Origin: Acidiflorens sp963841945
Lineage (GTDB): Bacteria > Acidobacteriota > Terriglobia > Terriglobales > Acidobacteriaceae
Assembly (NCBI GenBank): GCA_963841945.1
Contig: CAWJFC010000021.1
Coordinates: 334,892 to 398,891 of the forward strand
Length of the DNA: 64,000 nt
Reading direction: 5' to 3'
In this document: positions 1-9,243 of the stretch, one piece after another
Position numbering within the stretch: position 1 is the stretch's first letter
How the letters are laid out: each line of letters opens with the position of its first letter
Notes under the pieces: model-generated
The model's database searches: none
What the model saw: the letters and a program-made list of their open reading frames with translations, nothing else
What the model was told of the DNA's origin: nothing
Made by a program: the position numbers and the translations under genes

Positions 1-504
1 CTGAGCGAACTGGCTCTGACGCGCTTCTTATCGCGCGCTCGGCGAGCGGCCAGCCTGAAGGGCTCGGTCGACGTTCTGGTGACTTCGAGCCGTGAGATGC
101 AATCGCTGAACCGGCGCTTTCGCGGAAAAGACAAGGCGACCGACGTGCTTTCGTTTCCCGCGGGGAACGAGGCGCGAAAGAAGTTTGCGGGCGAGATTGC
201 CATTTCAGCGGAGATTGCCATGGAGAGTGCGCGCGAGCTTGGGCACCGCGCGGCCGACGAGGTGAAGATCCTGGTGCTGCATGGGTTGCTGCATCTGCGC
301 GGGTACGATCACGAGCGCGATGACGGGGAGATGGCGCGCCGGGAAAGACAATTGCGCGTGCGATTGGGATTGCCTTCCGGGTTGATTGAACGGAGTGCGA
401 TGGACAGGTCCGTTGAGAACGCCGGCAGGAGACGCGCTATGCCGCGTCTCTACGAGCGAGACGTGACGGCCGCGAAGACACGCGTGCGGAGGAAGAAGAC
501 ATAA
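1..504 (+). CDS. ybeY: Endoribonuclease YbeY (5' end outside window)
   Basis: YbeY is a metal-dependent endoribonuclease for 16S rRNA 3' maturation and ribosome quality control. The frame is open from base 1 with no upstream stop, so the true start lies before the window; a GTG at 79 is internal. The visible part has the family block RRFRGKDKATDVLSFP and the zinc-binding motif HGLLHLRGYDHE (three His). The last ~35 residues are basic and extend beyond the usual family end (GLPSGLIERS). The next gene begins one base after the stop, so the two are probably co-transcribed; ybeY next to a CorC-like gene is a common arrangement. The family call is secure; the N-terminus is missing. Confidence 0.93.
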   Translation: MSELALTRFLSRARRAASLKGSVDVLVTSSREMQSLNRRFRGKDKATDVLSFPAGNEARKKFAGEIAISAEIAMESARELGHRAADEVKILVLHGLLHLRGYDHERDDGEMARRERQLRVRLGLPSGLIERSAMDRSVENAGRRRAMPRLYERDVTAAKTRVRRKKT

Positions 505-505
505 C

Positions 506-1762
506 ATGATCGGCGCCGGCATCGCGATGGTGCTGCTGTTTGGCTTGCTCACGCTGGTCTCGTATGTGGATCGTCTGTACCAGGAGATCGGGAAATTCCT
601 CTCGCGCGACTTTCAGGACAACATCGATGCCTTCGAGCAGGTGGTTGAACCGCGCCTGGGAGTGAACCGGGCGCGGGCCGCGATCGCGATGGCCATTCTT
701 CCACAGTTGACGATGGCAGCGATTGCCATGATCGTCGGCTTCACGGTTTTTCGCGACCGGGCCTGGACCGTTCAAGAGGTACTGGAAGCGACGCTGAGCC
801 TGGTGCTGGTCATTATTATTTTCAACCGCTTTCTTCCTTTTGTATTTTTCTCGCGCACCAATGGACGCTGGTTGGCGCACTGGGCGCCACTTTTGCGCGG
901 CCTCATCTACCTGATCATGCCGGTGACGCTGGTGCTGGGATTTCTGCAATCGGTGTCGTCGCTGACACGAGAGCATGGCGAGGCTCAGCCGGAGACCTCG
1001 GCCGAGGCGGTGGATGCTCTGATTGAAGCGGGACAGGAAGAGGGAATTATTCAGGAGACGGATCGCGATCTGATCCAGTCGGTGGTGGAATTCAGCGGCA
1101 AGACGGTGCGCGAGGCGATGAAGCCGCGCCCCGAGATGATCGCTGTTTCGGCGGATGCGACGGTGGAACAGGTCGTGGAGTTGCTGCGAGGCAAACCGAT
1201 TTCACGGCTGCCGGTGTATGAAGGCTCGATTCACAACATCAAGGGAATTCTGCACGCGCAGGACCTGCTGCAAGTGCCGGACTCGGAGGCGCGCACGCGG
1301 CTGGTTTCGAGCGTGATGCGCAAGGATGTCTACTTCGTTCCGGAGAGCAAGCTCGGAAGCGACCTGCTGCGCGAGATGCAAAGAAGCAACATCCGCATGG
1401 CGATTGTGGTGGACGAGTATGGGGGCGTGGCGGGCCTGGTGACGATCGAAGATCTGGTGGAAGAGATTGTCGGCGAGATTGGCGATGAGCACGAAAAGGC
1501 GCAACTGGTGCAGGAGAGCGAAAACACCTACGTGGTGCCGGGGAGCATGGATGTAGATCGGTTGGACGAGCTTTTTGGACGGCGGCCGGAGGGCCATGAG
1601 TCGTCGACCATTGCGGGACTGGTGAGCGAACTGGCGGGACGCATCCCCAAGAAGGGCGAAGTGGTGGAGGATGACGGGCTGAAATTTGAGGTCGTGGATT
1701 CGACCGACCGGAGGGTGGAGCGGGTGCGGATTACGACGGCGGGTGCGAAGCAGGCGATGTAA
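506..1762 (+). CDS. CBS-domain CorC/HlyC-like membrane protein
   Basis: Resembles the hemolysin C / CorC group: an N-terminal membrane part, a CBS pair and a C-terminal CorC_HlyC domain, a family linked to Mg2+/Co2+ handling. Hydrophobic stretches lie at about residues 1-20, 60-85, 95-115 and 130-150. The CBS pair (about 190-320) includes MKPRPEMIAVSADATVEQVV and the segment IRMAIVVDEYGGVAGLVTIE, typical of CorC. The C-terminal domain begins near NTYVVPGSMDVDRLDELFG. The ATG follows the ybeY stop by one base. The membrane part is shorter and less regular than a classical DUF21 domain, so transport activity is not certain. Confidence 0.85.
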   Translation: MIGAGIAMVLLFGLLTLVSYVDRLYQEIGKFLSRDFQDNIDAFEQVVEPRLGVNRARAAIAMAILPQLTMAAIAMIVGFTVFRDRAWTVQEVLEATLSLVLVIIIFNRFLPFVFFSRTNGRWLAHWAPLLRGLIYLIMPVTLVLGFLQSVSSLTREHGEAQPETSAEAVDALIEAGQEEGIIQETDRDLIQSVVEFSGKTVREAMKPRPEMIAVSADATVEQVVELLRGKPISRLPVYEGSIHNIKGILHAQDLLQVPDSEARTRLVSSVMRKDVYFVPESKLGSDLLREMQRSNIRMAIVVDEYGGVAGLVTIEDLVEEIVGEIGDEHEKAQLVQESENTYVVPGSMDVDRLDELFGRRPEGHESSTIAGLVSELAGRIPKKGEVVEDDGLKFEVVDSTDRRVERVRITTAGAKQAM

Positions 1763-1809
1763 GGCGAACGCAGAGGTCCGAGTTTGAGGTTCAAACTCCC
1801 TTCCAGAAT

Positions 1810-1856
1810 AGCAGCGCCCCGCTCACCCGATTGGTTGGCGGAGGAGCGGGGCTGCT
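1810..1856. terminator. GC-rich hairpin between convergent genes
   Basis: Arms at 1810-1824 and 1844-1856 pair over the core GCCCCGCTC/GAGCGGGGC with a two-base bulge, followed by AGTTTTC at 1861. It lies between the converging CorC-like and subtilase genes, so it may terminate both. Read by eye; folding energy not computed. Confidence 0.45.
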
Positions 1857-1858
1857 GG

Positions 1859-3652
1859 CTAGTTTTCTCCCAGGATCTGCACGAACGCTTCGTCGTTATT
1901 ATTGACCGAAGTTCCCCAAACGACGCTGCTGGCGGATGAGTTGGTGGTGCTCCAGACCACATTGAAGCCGCTGGCCCACGCGTTGCCCCAGACCACGGAG
2001 GTTCCCCAGACCACGGAGGTTCCCCACACGACCGAAGTTCCCCAGACCACCGAGGTTCCCCAAACGACCGAAGTTCCCCACACGACTGAGCTAGGGGCTA
2101 TGGCAGGGTTTCCGTTGGAGAGCGAGACCGTGTTGTTCTTGAAAGAGACCGACGGCGATAGCGCCGCACCCAACTTATTCGGCGCCACGTCTGTATTGGC
2201 CAATGCAGCCCCCAAGTCCAGATACCCGGCTCCGACCGTGAAGATGTCGTAGTTAGAGGTATAGGTTTGGCCGGTCACCGGATCGGCCGCCACGCTCGAC
2301 TGGGGAAAATTCTTGTACGCCGTTTTCATCAACCGGGCTTTGACCTGGTCGGGAGTGAGAGATGGCTGAGCTTGGAGCAGCAGGGCAACGGCGCCGGCCG
2401 CCGCCGGAGTCGCCATGCTGGTTCCGCTCAACGTGAAGTAGTCATTGGAGTACCCGGAAACCATGTTGCCCGGGTAGGTGTTGGCAAGGGTGCTGTCGAG
2501 ATCAGCGAGCGAAGCCACGCTGTTGCCCGGGGCAACCAGGTCTGGCTTCACCACGTGGTCGAAGGTAGTCGGCCCTTTCGAACTGTAGCTGGCAATCATG
2601 TCGTCGCTACGCGAAGACGTGCCGTTCGCTTTCATGGCCCCGACCGTGAGGACAAGAGGGTCGTTACCAGGGGCGGCAATGGTTCCATAGCCATCGCTGC
2701 CGTCCAAAGAGATGCGGCCATAGTTGCCAGCGGCGACAACAACAACGATGCCCGCCTTCCAAGCCGCTTCGGCCGCCTGGCACAACGGATCGTGCGCGTA
2801 AGGCACGAAGACTCCTCGTCCGAGCGACAGGTTGATGACGCGGATGTTGTACTTGCTCTTGAGGGAAATGGCGGTTTGCAGTGCGGCGATGACCTGGCTG
2901 TCGGCTCCGTTGCCGTTCTGATCGAGCACGCGCAGGTCGATCAGATTGGCGTTGGTGGCGACACCGCCGTATTGCCCGCCCGATACGTAGCCGCTGCCGG
3001 CGATGATTCCGCCGACGTGCGTGCCGTGGCCGTATGTGTCATACACCAGAGCCCCATTGGAGTTGTATGGGCTCGTGCCCGTGAAATCCTGGTGATAGAG
3101 CACACGTTCCCAGATGTCAATGTGATTGGGATTGACGCCGCTATCGATCACGGCGATGCCAATGCCGGTACCGTTATAACCCGCCTTCCAGGCCGCGCCC
3201 ACGTTCATGGCTGCGTTGGTGTACTCGTCCATCGCCTTGAGAGGATGATCGACGCTGACGAAATCGACTTCAGGATCGTTCTCCAGGTTCGCGAGTGCAT
3301 TAACCGGGATGGTGAGGGCCGCGCCCTTGATGAGATCGAGTCTCGCCCTCAGCTCTCCGCCGTTGTTTTGCAGACGCGCCAGCGTTTCTTTCTGCGGGCT
3401 CTGTTTAAACTGCACGATGACCTTTACGGTTTTGTCGCCGCCCAGAGACTGCCGCGCCTGCGATAGCTCGTGGTTCAGTTCCGCCGTGATGCGGGGAGAG
3501 AGCGGCTGCTTGAAGGTCGTTTCATCCCATGCCTGGGCGCCTGCGACCGGAGCCACCGCAAGCAGCGCTAGCAGCGCCAAGGTGATGCCCCAAGTGGCTT
3601 GGTGTTTCACATTCCGCCCTTGCAGTCTTCGTTGATTCCGTTTCCCTTTCAT
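1859..3652 (-). CDS. Secreted subtilisin-like (S8) protease with VVWGTS repeats
   Basis: A secreted serine endopeptidase. I chose the ATG at 3652 over the longer frame to 3733 because it follows AAGAAGGGCAGGAC, a good ribosome site, and opens a basic then hydrophobic signal peptide ending in VAGAQA. An inhibitor-like I9 propeptide (about residues 50-140, KVIVQF...) precedes the catalytic domain. Triad in the 597-residue numbering: D170 (AVIDSGVN), H209 (GHGTHVGG), S412 (SGTSMATP); oxyanion Asn in VAAGN. The C-terminus carries six tandem copies of VVWG(T/N)(S/A) plus two dispersed ones. Such tails are known from acidobacterial subtilases but their role is not established. A single gene on this strand with its own leader. 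Confidence 0.93.
   Translation of the reverse strand: MKGKRNQRRLQGRNVKHQATWGITLALLALLAVAPVAGAQAWDETTFKQPLSPRITAELNHELSQARQSLGGDKTVKVIVQFKQSPQKETLARLQNNGGELRARLDLIKGAALTIPVNALANLENDPEVDFVSVDHPLKAMDEYTNAAMNVGAAWKAGYNGTGIGIAVIDSGVNPNHIDIWERVLYHQDFTGTSPYNSNGALVYDTYGHGTHVGGIIAGSGYVSGGQYGGVATNANLIDLRVLDQNGNGADSQVIAALQTAISLKSKYNIRVINLSLGRGVFVPYAHDPLCQAAEAAWKAGIVVVVAAGNYGRISLDGSDGYGTIAAPGNDPLVLTVGAMKANGTSSRSDDMIASYSSKGPTTFDHVVKPDLVAPGNSVASLADLDSTLANTYPGNMVSGYSNDYFTLSGTSMATPAAAGAVALLLQAQPSLTPDQVKARLMKTAYKNFPQSSVAADPVTGQTYTSNYDIFTVGAGYLDLGAALANTDVAPNKLGAALSPSVSFKNNTVSLSNGNPAIAPSSVVWGTSVVWGTSVVWGTSVVWGTSVVWGTSVVWGNAWASGFNVVWSTTNSSASSVVWGTSVNNNDEAFVQILGEN
1984..2090 (-). repeat. 18-bp tandem repeats encoding VVWGTS
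   Basis: Six consecutive 18-bp units coding VVWGTS (the last VVWGNA) lie inside the subtilase 3' end, with further VVW units near 1940 and 1905. Codons vary little between copies, which suggests recent expansion by slippage. The repeats create open shadow frames on both strands. Confidence 0.85.
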
Positions 3653-3989
3653 GTCCTGCCCTTCTTCGTAGTCTTCGAGCTTGCGCTCCGCACTGAGATC
3701 TGGAACACATCCATAGAGCAAGGCTGGGGCCATGAGAGGCTCCTGTAAGTTACTGAAAGTAAGCGGTGCCGCTGACTAATCGGCGCGCAGTAGCCGGCCA
3801 AGCTGGCCTGCTTCCGTTGCCTGGGCCATTTTGTCCACTCGGCTGTGGCTTCTGTAGATTGCGATCATTGGCCGTTCGGGCGTTCATTGGGCGAGTGGCT
3901 GACGGGCAACACTCGGACAAAGAGCTTAAGGAGTGAAATCCCTGGACGGGAGCGGGTGTGACTGCCAGCTGGTTTTGACTCGCCTTGTC

Positions 3990-6086
3990 TTACGGTTTTC
4001 GCGCCGTTCCGGCGCTGGCCTCGATCAAATCTTGCACCGGCGCAACCATCATCAATAACAAGTCGGCCTTGGAACTTTTCGCGCGTTCGAGCAGTGCGTG
4101 CTGTTGCTGTCTCCAATCGTCGGGCGATGGGGCTGATCTGTCGAGATAGTCGAGTGCGAACAAGCCGGATGAGGCCACGGTCGAAAGATCTTCGGAGAGA
4201 GGCGCGAGTTCCTGAAGCAGGAACGACTGTTTCAGCAGAGGGTTGAGCGCGGCGTCGTTGTCGCGCCAGGTTGTGAGGAGCGTCCGGATTTTCGTTTCTG
4301 CGGCCTTATCTTTGTAGCCGCTGGCGATATAAGCCTGCACACAGTTTCTGAAGCTGCGGGCCAAATCACTCTCCGGGCGAGCCGTGTCGACCAGGCGGTT
4401 CAACGGCGACTGAAAGTCCCAAACTTTTTTCGAACTCTCGATGTTATCCATGCGGGTGTAGTCCTTCACCGGCTCGACGACCTCGGCAAGAACTTTGAGA
4501 GCCCCAATGTCGTCGGTTCCGGCCATGCGGTGGAGCGCAGGAATGAGCGACGAGCGGTGAGTGAGACCGAGCCATTCGAGACGCCAGCTCAACTGATCCA
4601 GCCGGGTATACATGGAGGCCGGATCTCGTACGTCGGGCGAAGACCACAGGCGCTCGGCAATGGCGGCTGTGCGGGGCCAGATTCGCGAATCGATGTTCTC
4701 TGGGCTGATGAACTCGGCCCACATGCAAGCCTCGCCGCCCAGAATGCGCGCCTGTTCTTCCGCGTTCAACGATGCCGCTCCGCCGCTCATGGGATCGACG
4801 GCATAATGCCGCTCGGCGGGCCACATCAGGTCGAGGTAATAGCCGAAGGAGAGCAATCCGCGATAACCCTGGCGGGCCGCGCTGGCCAATGAATCCTGTC
4901 CGCGCCAGGATTGCACGACGACCGTCTTGGGCAGATCGGGATGCAGCACCTCGTCCCAGCCAATCATGACCCTATGATGTTTGCTCAGGATTTTTTGCAG
5001 GCGCTGGTTAAAGTACGCCTGAAGATCCTGGTTCGTCTTCAACCCATGGGCGCGCATGAAGGCCTGGATCTTGGGATTGGCATCCCACTGGTGCCCATCG
5101 ACCTCGTCTCCTCCGATATGAAGGTATTCGTCGGGAAAAAGCTTGCTCATTCCGTCTACAAACTTGTCGATGAATTTGTAGGTCTCCTCGCGCGTGGGAT
5201 CTATGGCAACTTCCGGACCGCCCGGCTCGACCTTATAAGGCCCCGGGCCGCTGGCCAGTTCTGGGTATCCCGCGAGAAGCGAGCGGCTGTGACCGGGCAT
5301 CTCAAGTTCCGGGATGACGCGAATACCGCGATCGTGGGCATAGGCAATCAGGTCGCGAACCTCCTCCTGCGTGTAGTACTGGCCGTTCGAACCTGCCTCC
5401 TGAAGCCGGGGGAAACGCTTGCTCTCGAGACGGAAGCCCTCATTGTCGTAGAGGTGCCAATGGAAAACGTTCATCTTCACGGCCGCCATGCCGTCGAGGT
5501 TGCGCTTCAGGACATCCACGGGAATGAAGTGGCGCGCCACGTCGATCATCAGGCCCCGCCAGACGAAGCGAGGCTGGTCTTTGATGGTCCCGAGCGGCAC
5601 GCCGAATCCGGTGGTATTCGGCTGCACCAGTTGTAGAAAAGTCTGAAGACCATGCAGGATGCCGAGGGTCGTGGGCGCGTTGAGGGTGGCGCCGGAGCCG
5701 TCGATGATCAACTCGTAGGATTCATCGTCGCTCACCTTTTGCACTTTTCCGATACCGCTCTCGGCATGAACGGCTAGGGTCGCGCGGGGCCCGGGGGCGG
5801 ATTTTGGGAAGAATGGAATTCCCGTCTCGCGCGAAAGCTCGCCAACGAATCTCTGCACTCCGCGCTCCAGCATGGGATCGCGGAAGCTGGTTACCACGAC
5901 GGAGAAGGATCGATCAATCGGGAGTTGGCCGCTCTTAAGCTGCACAGATTGGGGCGCGGGCATTACATTGGTTGCCGGCTGCGCTTGTGCCGAGGCTGAG
6001 AAAGACCCGAGAAGGAGAATGGCGCTGGAAATCATTGGGATTCGCATGGCGTTTTGGATAAAAGGGAACTGAGCAGTGTAATTCAT
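3990..6086 (-). CDS. Beta-N-acetylhexosaminidase (GH20)
   Basis: Removes terminal N-acetylhexosamine residues by substrate-assisted catalysis. The catalytic pair D327-E328 is in HIGGDEVDG. The GH20b-like N-terminal domain (about 38-165) precedes the barrel (about 170-500; RGLMIDVARHFIP, FHWHLYDNEGFRLE, PELEMPGHS). A C-terminal helical region of about 170 residues follows. The N-terminus has a signal peptide (SSAILLLGSFSASAQAQP). Start is ambiguous: ATG at 6086, or the internal ATG at 6047 (MRIPMISS), which gives a tighter signal peptide; neither has a clear ribosome site. Probably works on chitin- or peptidoglycan-derived sugars in the periplasm or outside the cell. Confidence 0.92.
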   Translation of the reverse strand: MNYTAQFPFIQNAMRIPMISSAILLLGSFSASAQAQPATNVMPAPQSVQLKSGQLPIDRSFSVVVTSFRDPMLERGVQRFVGELSRETGIPFFPKSAPGPRATLAVHAESGIGKVQKVSDDESYELIIDGSGATLNAPTTLGILHGLQTFLQLVQPNTTGFGVPLGTIKDQPRFVWRGLMIDVARHFIPVDVLKRNLDGMAAVKMNVFHWHLYDNEGFRLESKRFPRLQEAGSNGQYYTQEEVRDLIAYAHDRGIRVIPELEMPGHSRSLLAGYPELASGPGPYKVEPGGPEVAIDPTREETYKFIDKFVDGMSKLFPDEYLHIGGDEVDGHQWDANPKIQAFMRAHGLKTNQDLQAYFNQRLQKILSKHHRVMIGWDEVLHPDLPKTVVVQSWRGQDSLASAARQGYRGLLSFGYYLDLMWPAERHYAVDPMSGGAASLNAEEQARILGGEACMWAEFISPENIDSRIWPRTAAIAERLWSSPDVRDPASMYTRLDQLSWRLEWLGLTHRSSLIPALHRMAGTDDIGALKVLAEVVEPVKDYTRMDNIESSKKVWDFQSPLNRLVDTARPESDLARSFRNCVQAYIASGYKDKAAETKIRTLLTTWRDNDAALNPLLKQSFLLQELAPLSEDLSTVASSGLFALDYLDRSAPSPDDWRQQQHALLERAKSSKADLLLMMVAPVQDLIEASAGTARKP

Positions 6087-6198
6087 GGCCTGGGGCTGGC
6101 GGTCGGTGGTCGTTAATGGAACCCGCGCCGCCTAGGCCGCCCATGGGTCCGTCATCTCAAGCCTCCATAATTTGGTTACTTCGGCTTTGTGACCGGCC

Positions 6199-6228
6199 TT
6201 AGAAATCCTGCATCAAACCATCTATAAT
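6199..6228 (+). promoter_or_regulatory. Possible promoter of the S41 homologue
   Basis: A perfect TATAAT at 6223-6228 with a weak TTAGAA 18 bases upstream. It overlaps the TTG at 6228, which argues against that TTG being the start and favours the ATG at 6282. Confidence 0.4.
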
Positions 6229-6281
6229 TGAAAAATATCCCGGTTTTTGGGAACCCCTCGGTCACGGCGGAAAAGCAAATT

Positions 6282-7509
6282 ATGTCGACGAAGTTGAAGG
6301 TTTCGATTCTGGCCAGTTCGCTGGCTATCCTGTTATTCACGTTTGTGGGCGGATTTGTGAATGTGCGGGCGTCCTCGAACGATGGCGCTTACCGGCAGCT
6401 CTCCGTTTACAGCGAGGTGCTGTCGCGTATTCGCGGCGATTATGTCGAGGAGCCGAATATTCCGGGGGTGACAGAGGGCGCGCTGCACGGGCTGCTCGAG
6501 TCGCTGGACGCGAATTCCAGCTACCTGTCGGCCGCGGAGTACAAGCGCTACAAGGCGATGAAGCCCGAGGGTAAGGCAAACATCGGCGCGGCGGTATCGA
6601 AGCGCTTTGGGTATGCCGACGTGGTGGCGGTCATTCCGGGCGGGCCAGCGGATAAGGCAGGCATCGAGAACGCCGATATTCTGGAATCGATTGAAGGCAA
6701 GAGCACGCACGACCTGTCGCTGGCGGAGATTCGCACCATGCTGGTCGGCGAAGTGGGAACGACGGTGACGGTGTCGGTAGTGCGGCCGCGCAAGGCAGAG
6801 CCGACGAAGATTGTAATCACGCGGGATATGGTGTCGATTCCGCCGGTGGAGGATCAAGATGATGGCCGACGGTGTCGGCTATGTGAAGGTGGACGCGTTC
6901 CCGGCGGGCAAGACGGAGGAGATTGCCGCGAAGATTCGCGAGCTACAGAAGCAGGGCGCCAAGAAGCTGGTGCTGGATCTGCGGAATGCGGCGAGCGGCG
7001 AGGAGTCTGAAGGGATTGCGACCGCCAATTTGTTTTTAGATCACGGAACGATCACTTACTTGCAGGGACAGAAATATCCGCGGCAGGCATTTAATGCTGA
7101 CCCGGCCAAGGACATCACCAAACTGCCGGTCGCGGTGCTGGTGAATCGCGGGACGGCCGGGCCGGCCGAGATTGTGGCGGCGGCCATTCTGGAGAATGCG
7201 CGCGGCGACGTCGTCGGCGACAAGACGTTTGGCGACGGCTCCGTGCAGAAAACGATCGAGATGCGCGACGGGGCCGGGCTCATTCTGTCGGTGGCGAAGT
7301 ATTACTCGCCGAGTGGGAAGGCGATTCAGGATGCGGCCGTCACTCCGAATGTGCTGATTGCCGACAATAGCGACGACGATGGCGGCCTGCCGGATGATGA
7401 CTCGACTCAGTCAGCGCCGGAAGACAAGAATGCCAAGCCGAAGAATCAGACGGACGACCAGTTGAATAAGGCACTGGAAGTTTTGAAGAATCGAGAGTCG
7501 AAGGGGTAG
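6282..7509 (+). CDS. S41/CtpA-like PDZ protein lacking catalytic residues; frameshifted
   Basis: Homologue of C-terminal processing proteases: a signal/anchor segment (SILASSLAILLFTFVGG), an N-terminal helical region (YSEVLSRIRGDYVEEP), a PDZ domain (VAVIPGGPADKAGIENADILESI) and an S41 core. The frame breaks near 6858: IPPVEDQ lies in the first frame and MMADGVGYVKVDAFP in the next, explained by one extra base. In the core the expected GTASASE nucleophile motif reads GTAGPAE, and the expected FGKG lysine motif reads FGDG, so both Ser and Lys of the catalytic dyad are missing. Probably a non-proteolytic member. The C-terminus is acidic and ends before a clear terminator. The ATG at 6282 is preferred over TTG 6228. 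Confidence 0.82.
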
Positions 7510-7532
7510 ATAGTCTGATTTAGTTTGCATGG

Positions 7533-7561
7533 ATCGCCCGCTTATTGCGGGCGATTTTTTT
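7533..7561 (+). terminator. Rho-independent terminator after the S41 homologue
   Basis: A perfect 9-bp stem ATCGCCCGC / GCGGGCGAT with loop TTATT, followed directly by a run of T (7556-7561). Confidence 0.9.
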
Positions 7562-7658
7562 GGTCACTGCCTCGGACGAGGGTACTGAGTGTAATGGGGA
7601 TGTTACGCCAACTATGCCGCCCTCAGAGGGGCAAGCAGCTAAAATCAAATCGTCTGCG

Positions 7659-7952
7659 ATGAAAATGCTCTGGTGCTGGCGCTGCAAGATCGAAGTGCCG
7701 ATGCTTGACGATGATGAGTACCGTCAAGTGATGTCCTTCCGTCCCACTACCGAGCGTAATCTTCAAACAAGATTCAAATCGATGCTTGCGGAGTACGAAC
7801 GCATCACCGGATTCCGTGAGACAAATCCCAATGCCGTATTTCACCATCGTCTTTCAGGCTATGGGCCTCCATGTCGGTACTGTGGGAAGCCCTTGAGAAC
7901 ACCGCAAGCGAAGCTCTGCGGCTCTTGCATGAAGCTGGTGTCGTGTCAGTGA
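7659..7952 (+). CDS. Small zinc-ribbon protein of unknown function
   Basis: About 97 residues. An N-terminal CWRC pair and a C-terminal CRYCGKPLRTPQAKLCGSC cluster look like a two-part zinc ribbon around a helical middle (EEY/ERITGF region). The start at ATG 7659 (MKMLWCWRC) is preferred because upstream residues are low in information; a longer frame runs from 7545 and would overlap the terminator. Function not recognised. It begins a stretch of small accessory genes with weaker translation signals. Confidence 0.6.
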   Translation: MKMLWCWRCKIEVPMLDDDEYRQVMSFRPTTERNLQTRFKSMLAEYERITGFRETNPNAVFHHRLSGYGPPCRYCGKPLRTPQAKLCGSCMKLVSCQ

Positions 7953-7992
7953 GTGAGATCGCGAGTTACGACAGCTAGCGGAGTATCCTCAG

Positions 7993-8573
7993 ATGATGCG
8001 CCGCGCCAGACACAAGAACCCTAAATCTCGCAGCCACCCAGCGACGTCAGACCCGAAGATGAATCTTCCCGACGAGAACGGGTGGACACCGTTGATGAAA
8101 GCGTGCAATCGGGAGTCACTCGACCATGTAAGACAGCTCATCGTAGCAGGAGCGGGCGTACACAAAGGGGACGCCGACGGCTTCGGACCGATGATGTGCG
8201 CTTGCGTAGAAGGGCGCGCTGACGTAGTGCGCTTTCTCCTCACCTACAGTGCAGCGGTTGACAGGGCTGATGAGCAAGGGCGAACGCCGCTGTCGTGGAC
8301 GGTCACAAAAGGTGATTTTCACGAAACAGCAGGCGCCCTGATTTCAGCAGGTGCCGACGCGAACCGCCCTGACAAGGACGGATTTACACCCCTGATGAGA
8401 GCCGCGTTGCTTAGCAACTTCCGTGTTTCGAGCTTCTTATTCGCAAAGGCGCGAACGTAGCTCAGGTGAATGCCTACTGGGGCAAGACCGCGCTGGAAAT
8501 GGCAATTGAACGCGGCTCCGACGAAATGAGAAAACTTGCTGAGAGTGTCCGCCGCGGACAGAATCGGCGTTAG
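7993..8573 (+). CDS. Ankyrin-repeat protein, frameshifted
   Basis: Ankyrin repeats are visible as NGWTPLMKACNRESLDHVRQLIVAGAGV, DGFGPMMCACVEGRADVVRFLL, QGRTPLSWTVTKGDF and DGFTPLMRAALLSNF. The first frame ends at 8460. The neighbouring frame continues the pattern as LIRKGANVAQVNAYWGKTAL and stops at 8571-8573, so one base is missing near 8430-8436. No signal peptide or membrane segment is evident. The start could also be ATG 8059 (MNLPDENGW). Likely a protein-binding module; partner unknown. Confidence 0.7.
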
Positions 8574-8628
8574 CGATCAACTGTCGAAAACAAGGCGATT
8601 TCACTCACTTGCGGTTGAGCCGATACAT

Positions 8629-8835
8629 TCAATCTCGCTTGCGTCGATTCTCAAGTACCATCCCGATTCCCAACGCCGCAGGAATCCCTACAAACAACCC
8701 GCCGAAGATACAGACATACAGAAGGGGTGACTGGGACTCTCTTGCACCCGGCAAAACCAGCACGGCAGCGATTAGTGCAAGAACGATGAAGCAGATGCCG
8801 ACGCTCGTACGAACGGGTTTTCCAGTGACTCTCAT
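8629..8835 (-). CDS. Possible small two-helix membrane protein
   Basis: A 68-residue frame with two convincing hydrophobic helices (SVGICFIVLALIAAVLVLP and LLYVCIFGGLFVGIPAALGI), a short loop between them and a positively charged end (ENRRKRD), as expected of a cytoplasmic tail. No clear ribosome site precedes the ATG at 8835, and I recognise no family. The membrane pattern makes it more credible than competing frames on the other strand. Confidence 0.42.
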   Translation of the reverse strand: MRVTGKPVRTSVGICFIVLALIAAVLVLPGARESQSPLLYVCIFGGLFVGIPAALGIGMVLENRRKRD

Positions 8836-8895
8836 TTCGGTCGGTTTACCCGATGCTAGCTCAATTTGATGAATGGCGAAAACAGGCGTTCTCGC

Positions 8896-9243
8896 TCAAT
8901 GACCCTCGGAAGTGGCTGACTCGGCAAAACGGTCAATGATCGCCCAGCACGCATCGAACACTCCGTCACGACATCGTCGATTCGCTGTTTCAAGCAATTT
9001 GTCCTTCTCCCGGAGGACCTTGCGATCCCAAAGCAGACGTTCGGACGTCTTTGGCAATCCCTGTACTTCCTTAAGGTATTCATCGAAGATTATAGGTAGT
9101 CCTGTTTCATAAGGTGCAAGCCAAAGCAAAGTACGCTGCATTCGTATGCAGCCTGCTGGAAGCCCGATCTCGTATGTCAGGATAGATCTGGCTACGGCGA
9201 CGACCTTCCGCGCCGCGGAGTCTCGTTTACTAGGATTTGCCAT
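8896..9243 (-). CDS. Hypothetical protein, possibly DUF2489-like
   Basis: A 115-residue soluble, helix-rich protein. The pattern ARKVVAVARSILTYEIGLPAGC, then FDEYLKEVQGLP, then RLLWDRKVLREKDKLLE and a final ACWAIIDRF resembles DUF2489 from memory; a profile search is needed to confirm. ATG at 9243 is preferred over the TTG at 9246. No partner gene is evident. Confidence 0.55.
   Translation of the reverse strand: MANPSKRDSAARKVVAVARSILTYEIGLPAGCIRMQRTLLWLAPYETGLPIIFDEYLKEVQGLPKTSERLLWDRKVLREKDKLLETANRRCRDGVFDACWAIIDRFAESATSEGH

Noticed and set aside
2267..3466. A 399-codon plus-strand frame opposite the subtilase
   Set aside because: Shadow frame; the minus strand has the full catalytic triad.
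6858..6860. Programmed frameshift in the S41 homologue
   Set aside because: No slippery heptamer at the junction, and five other genes in the window show similar single-base breaks.
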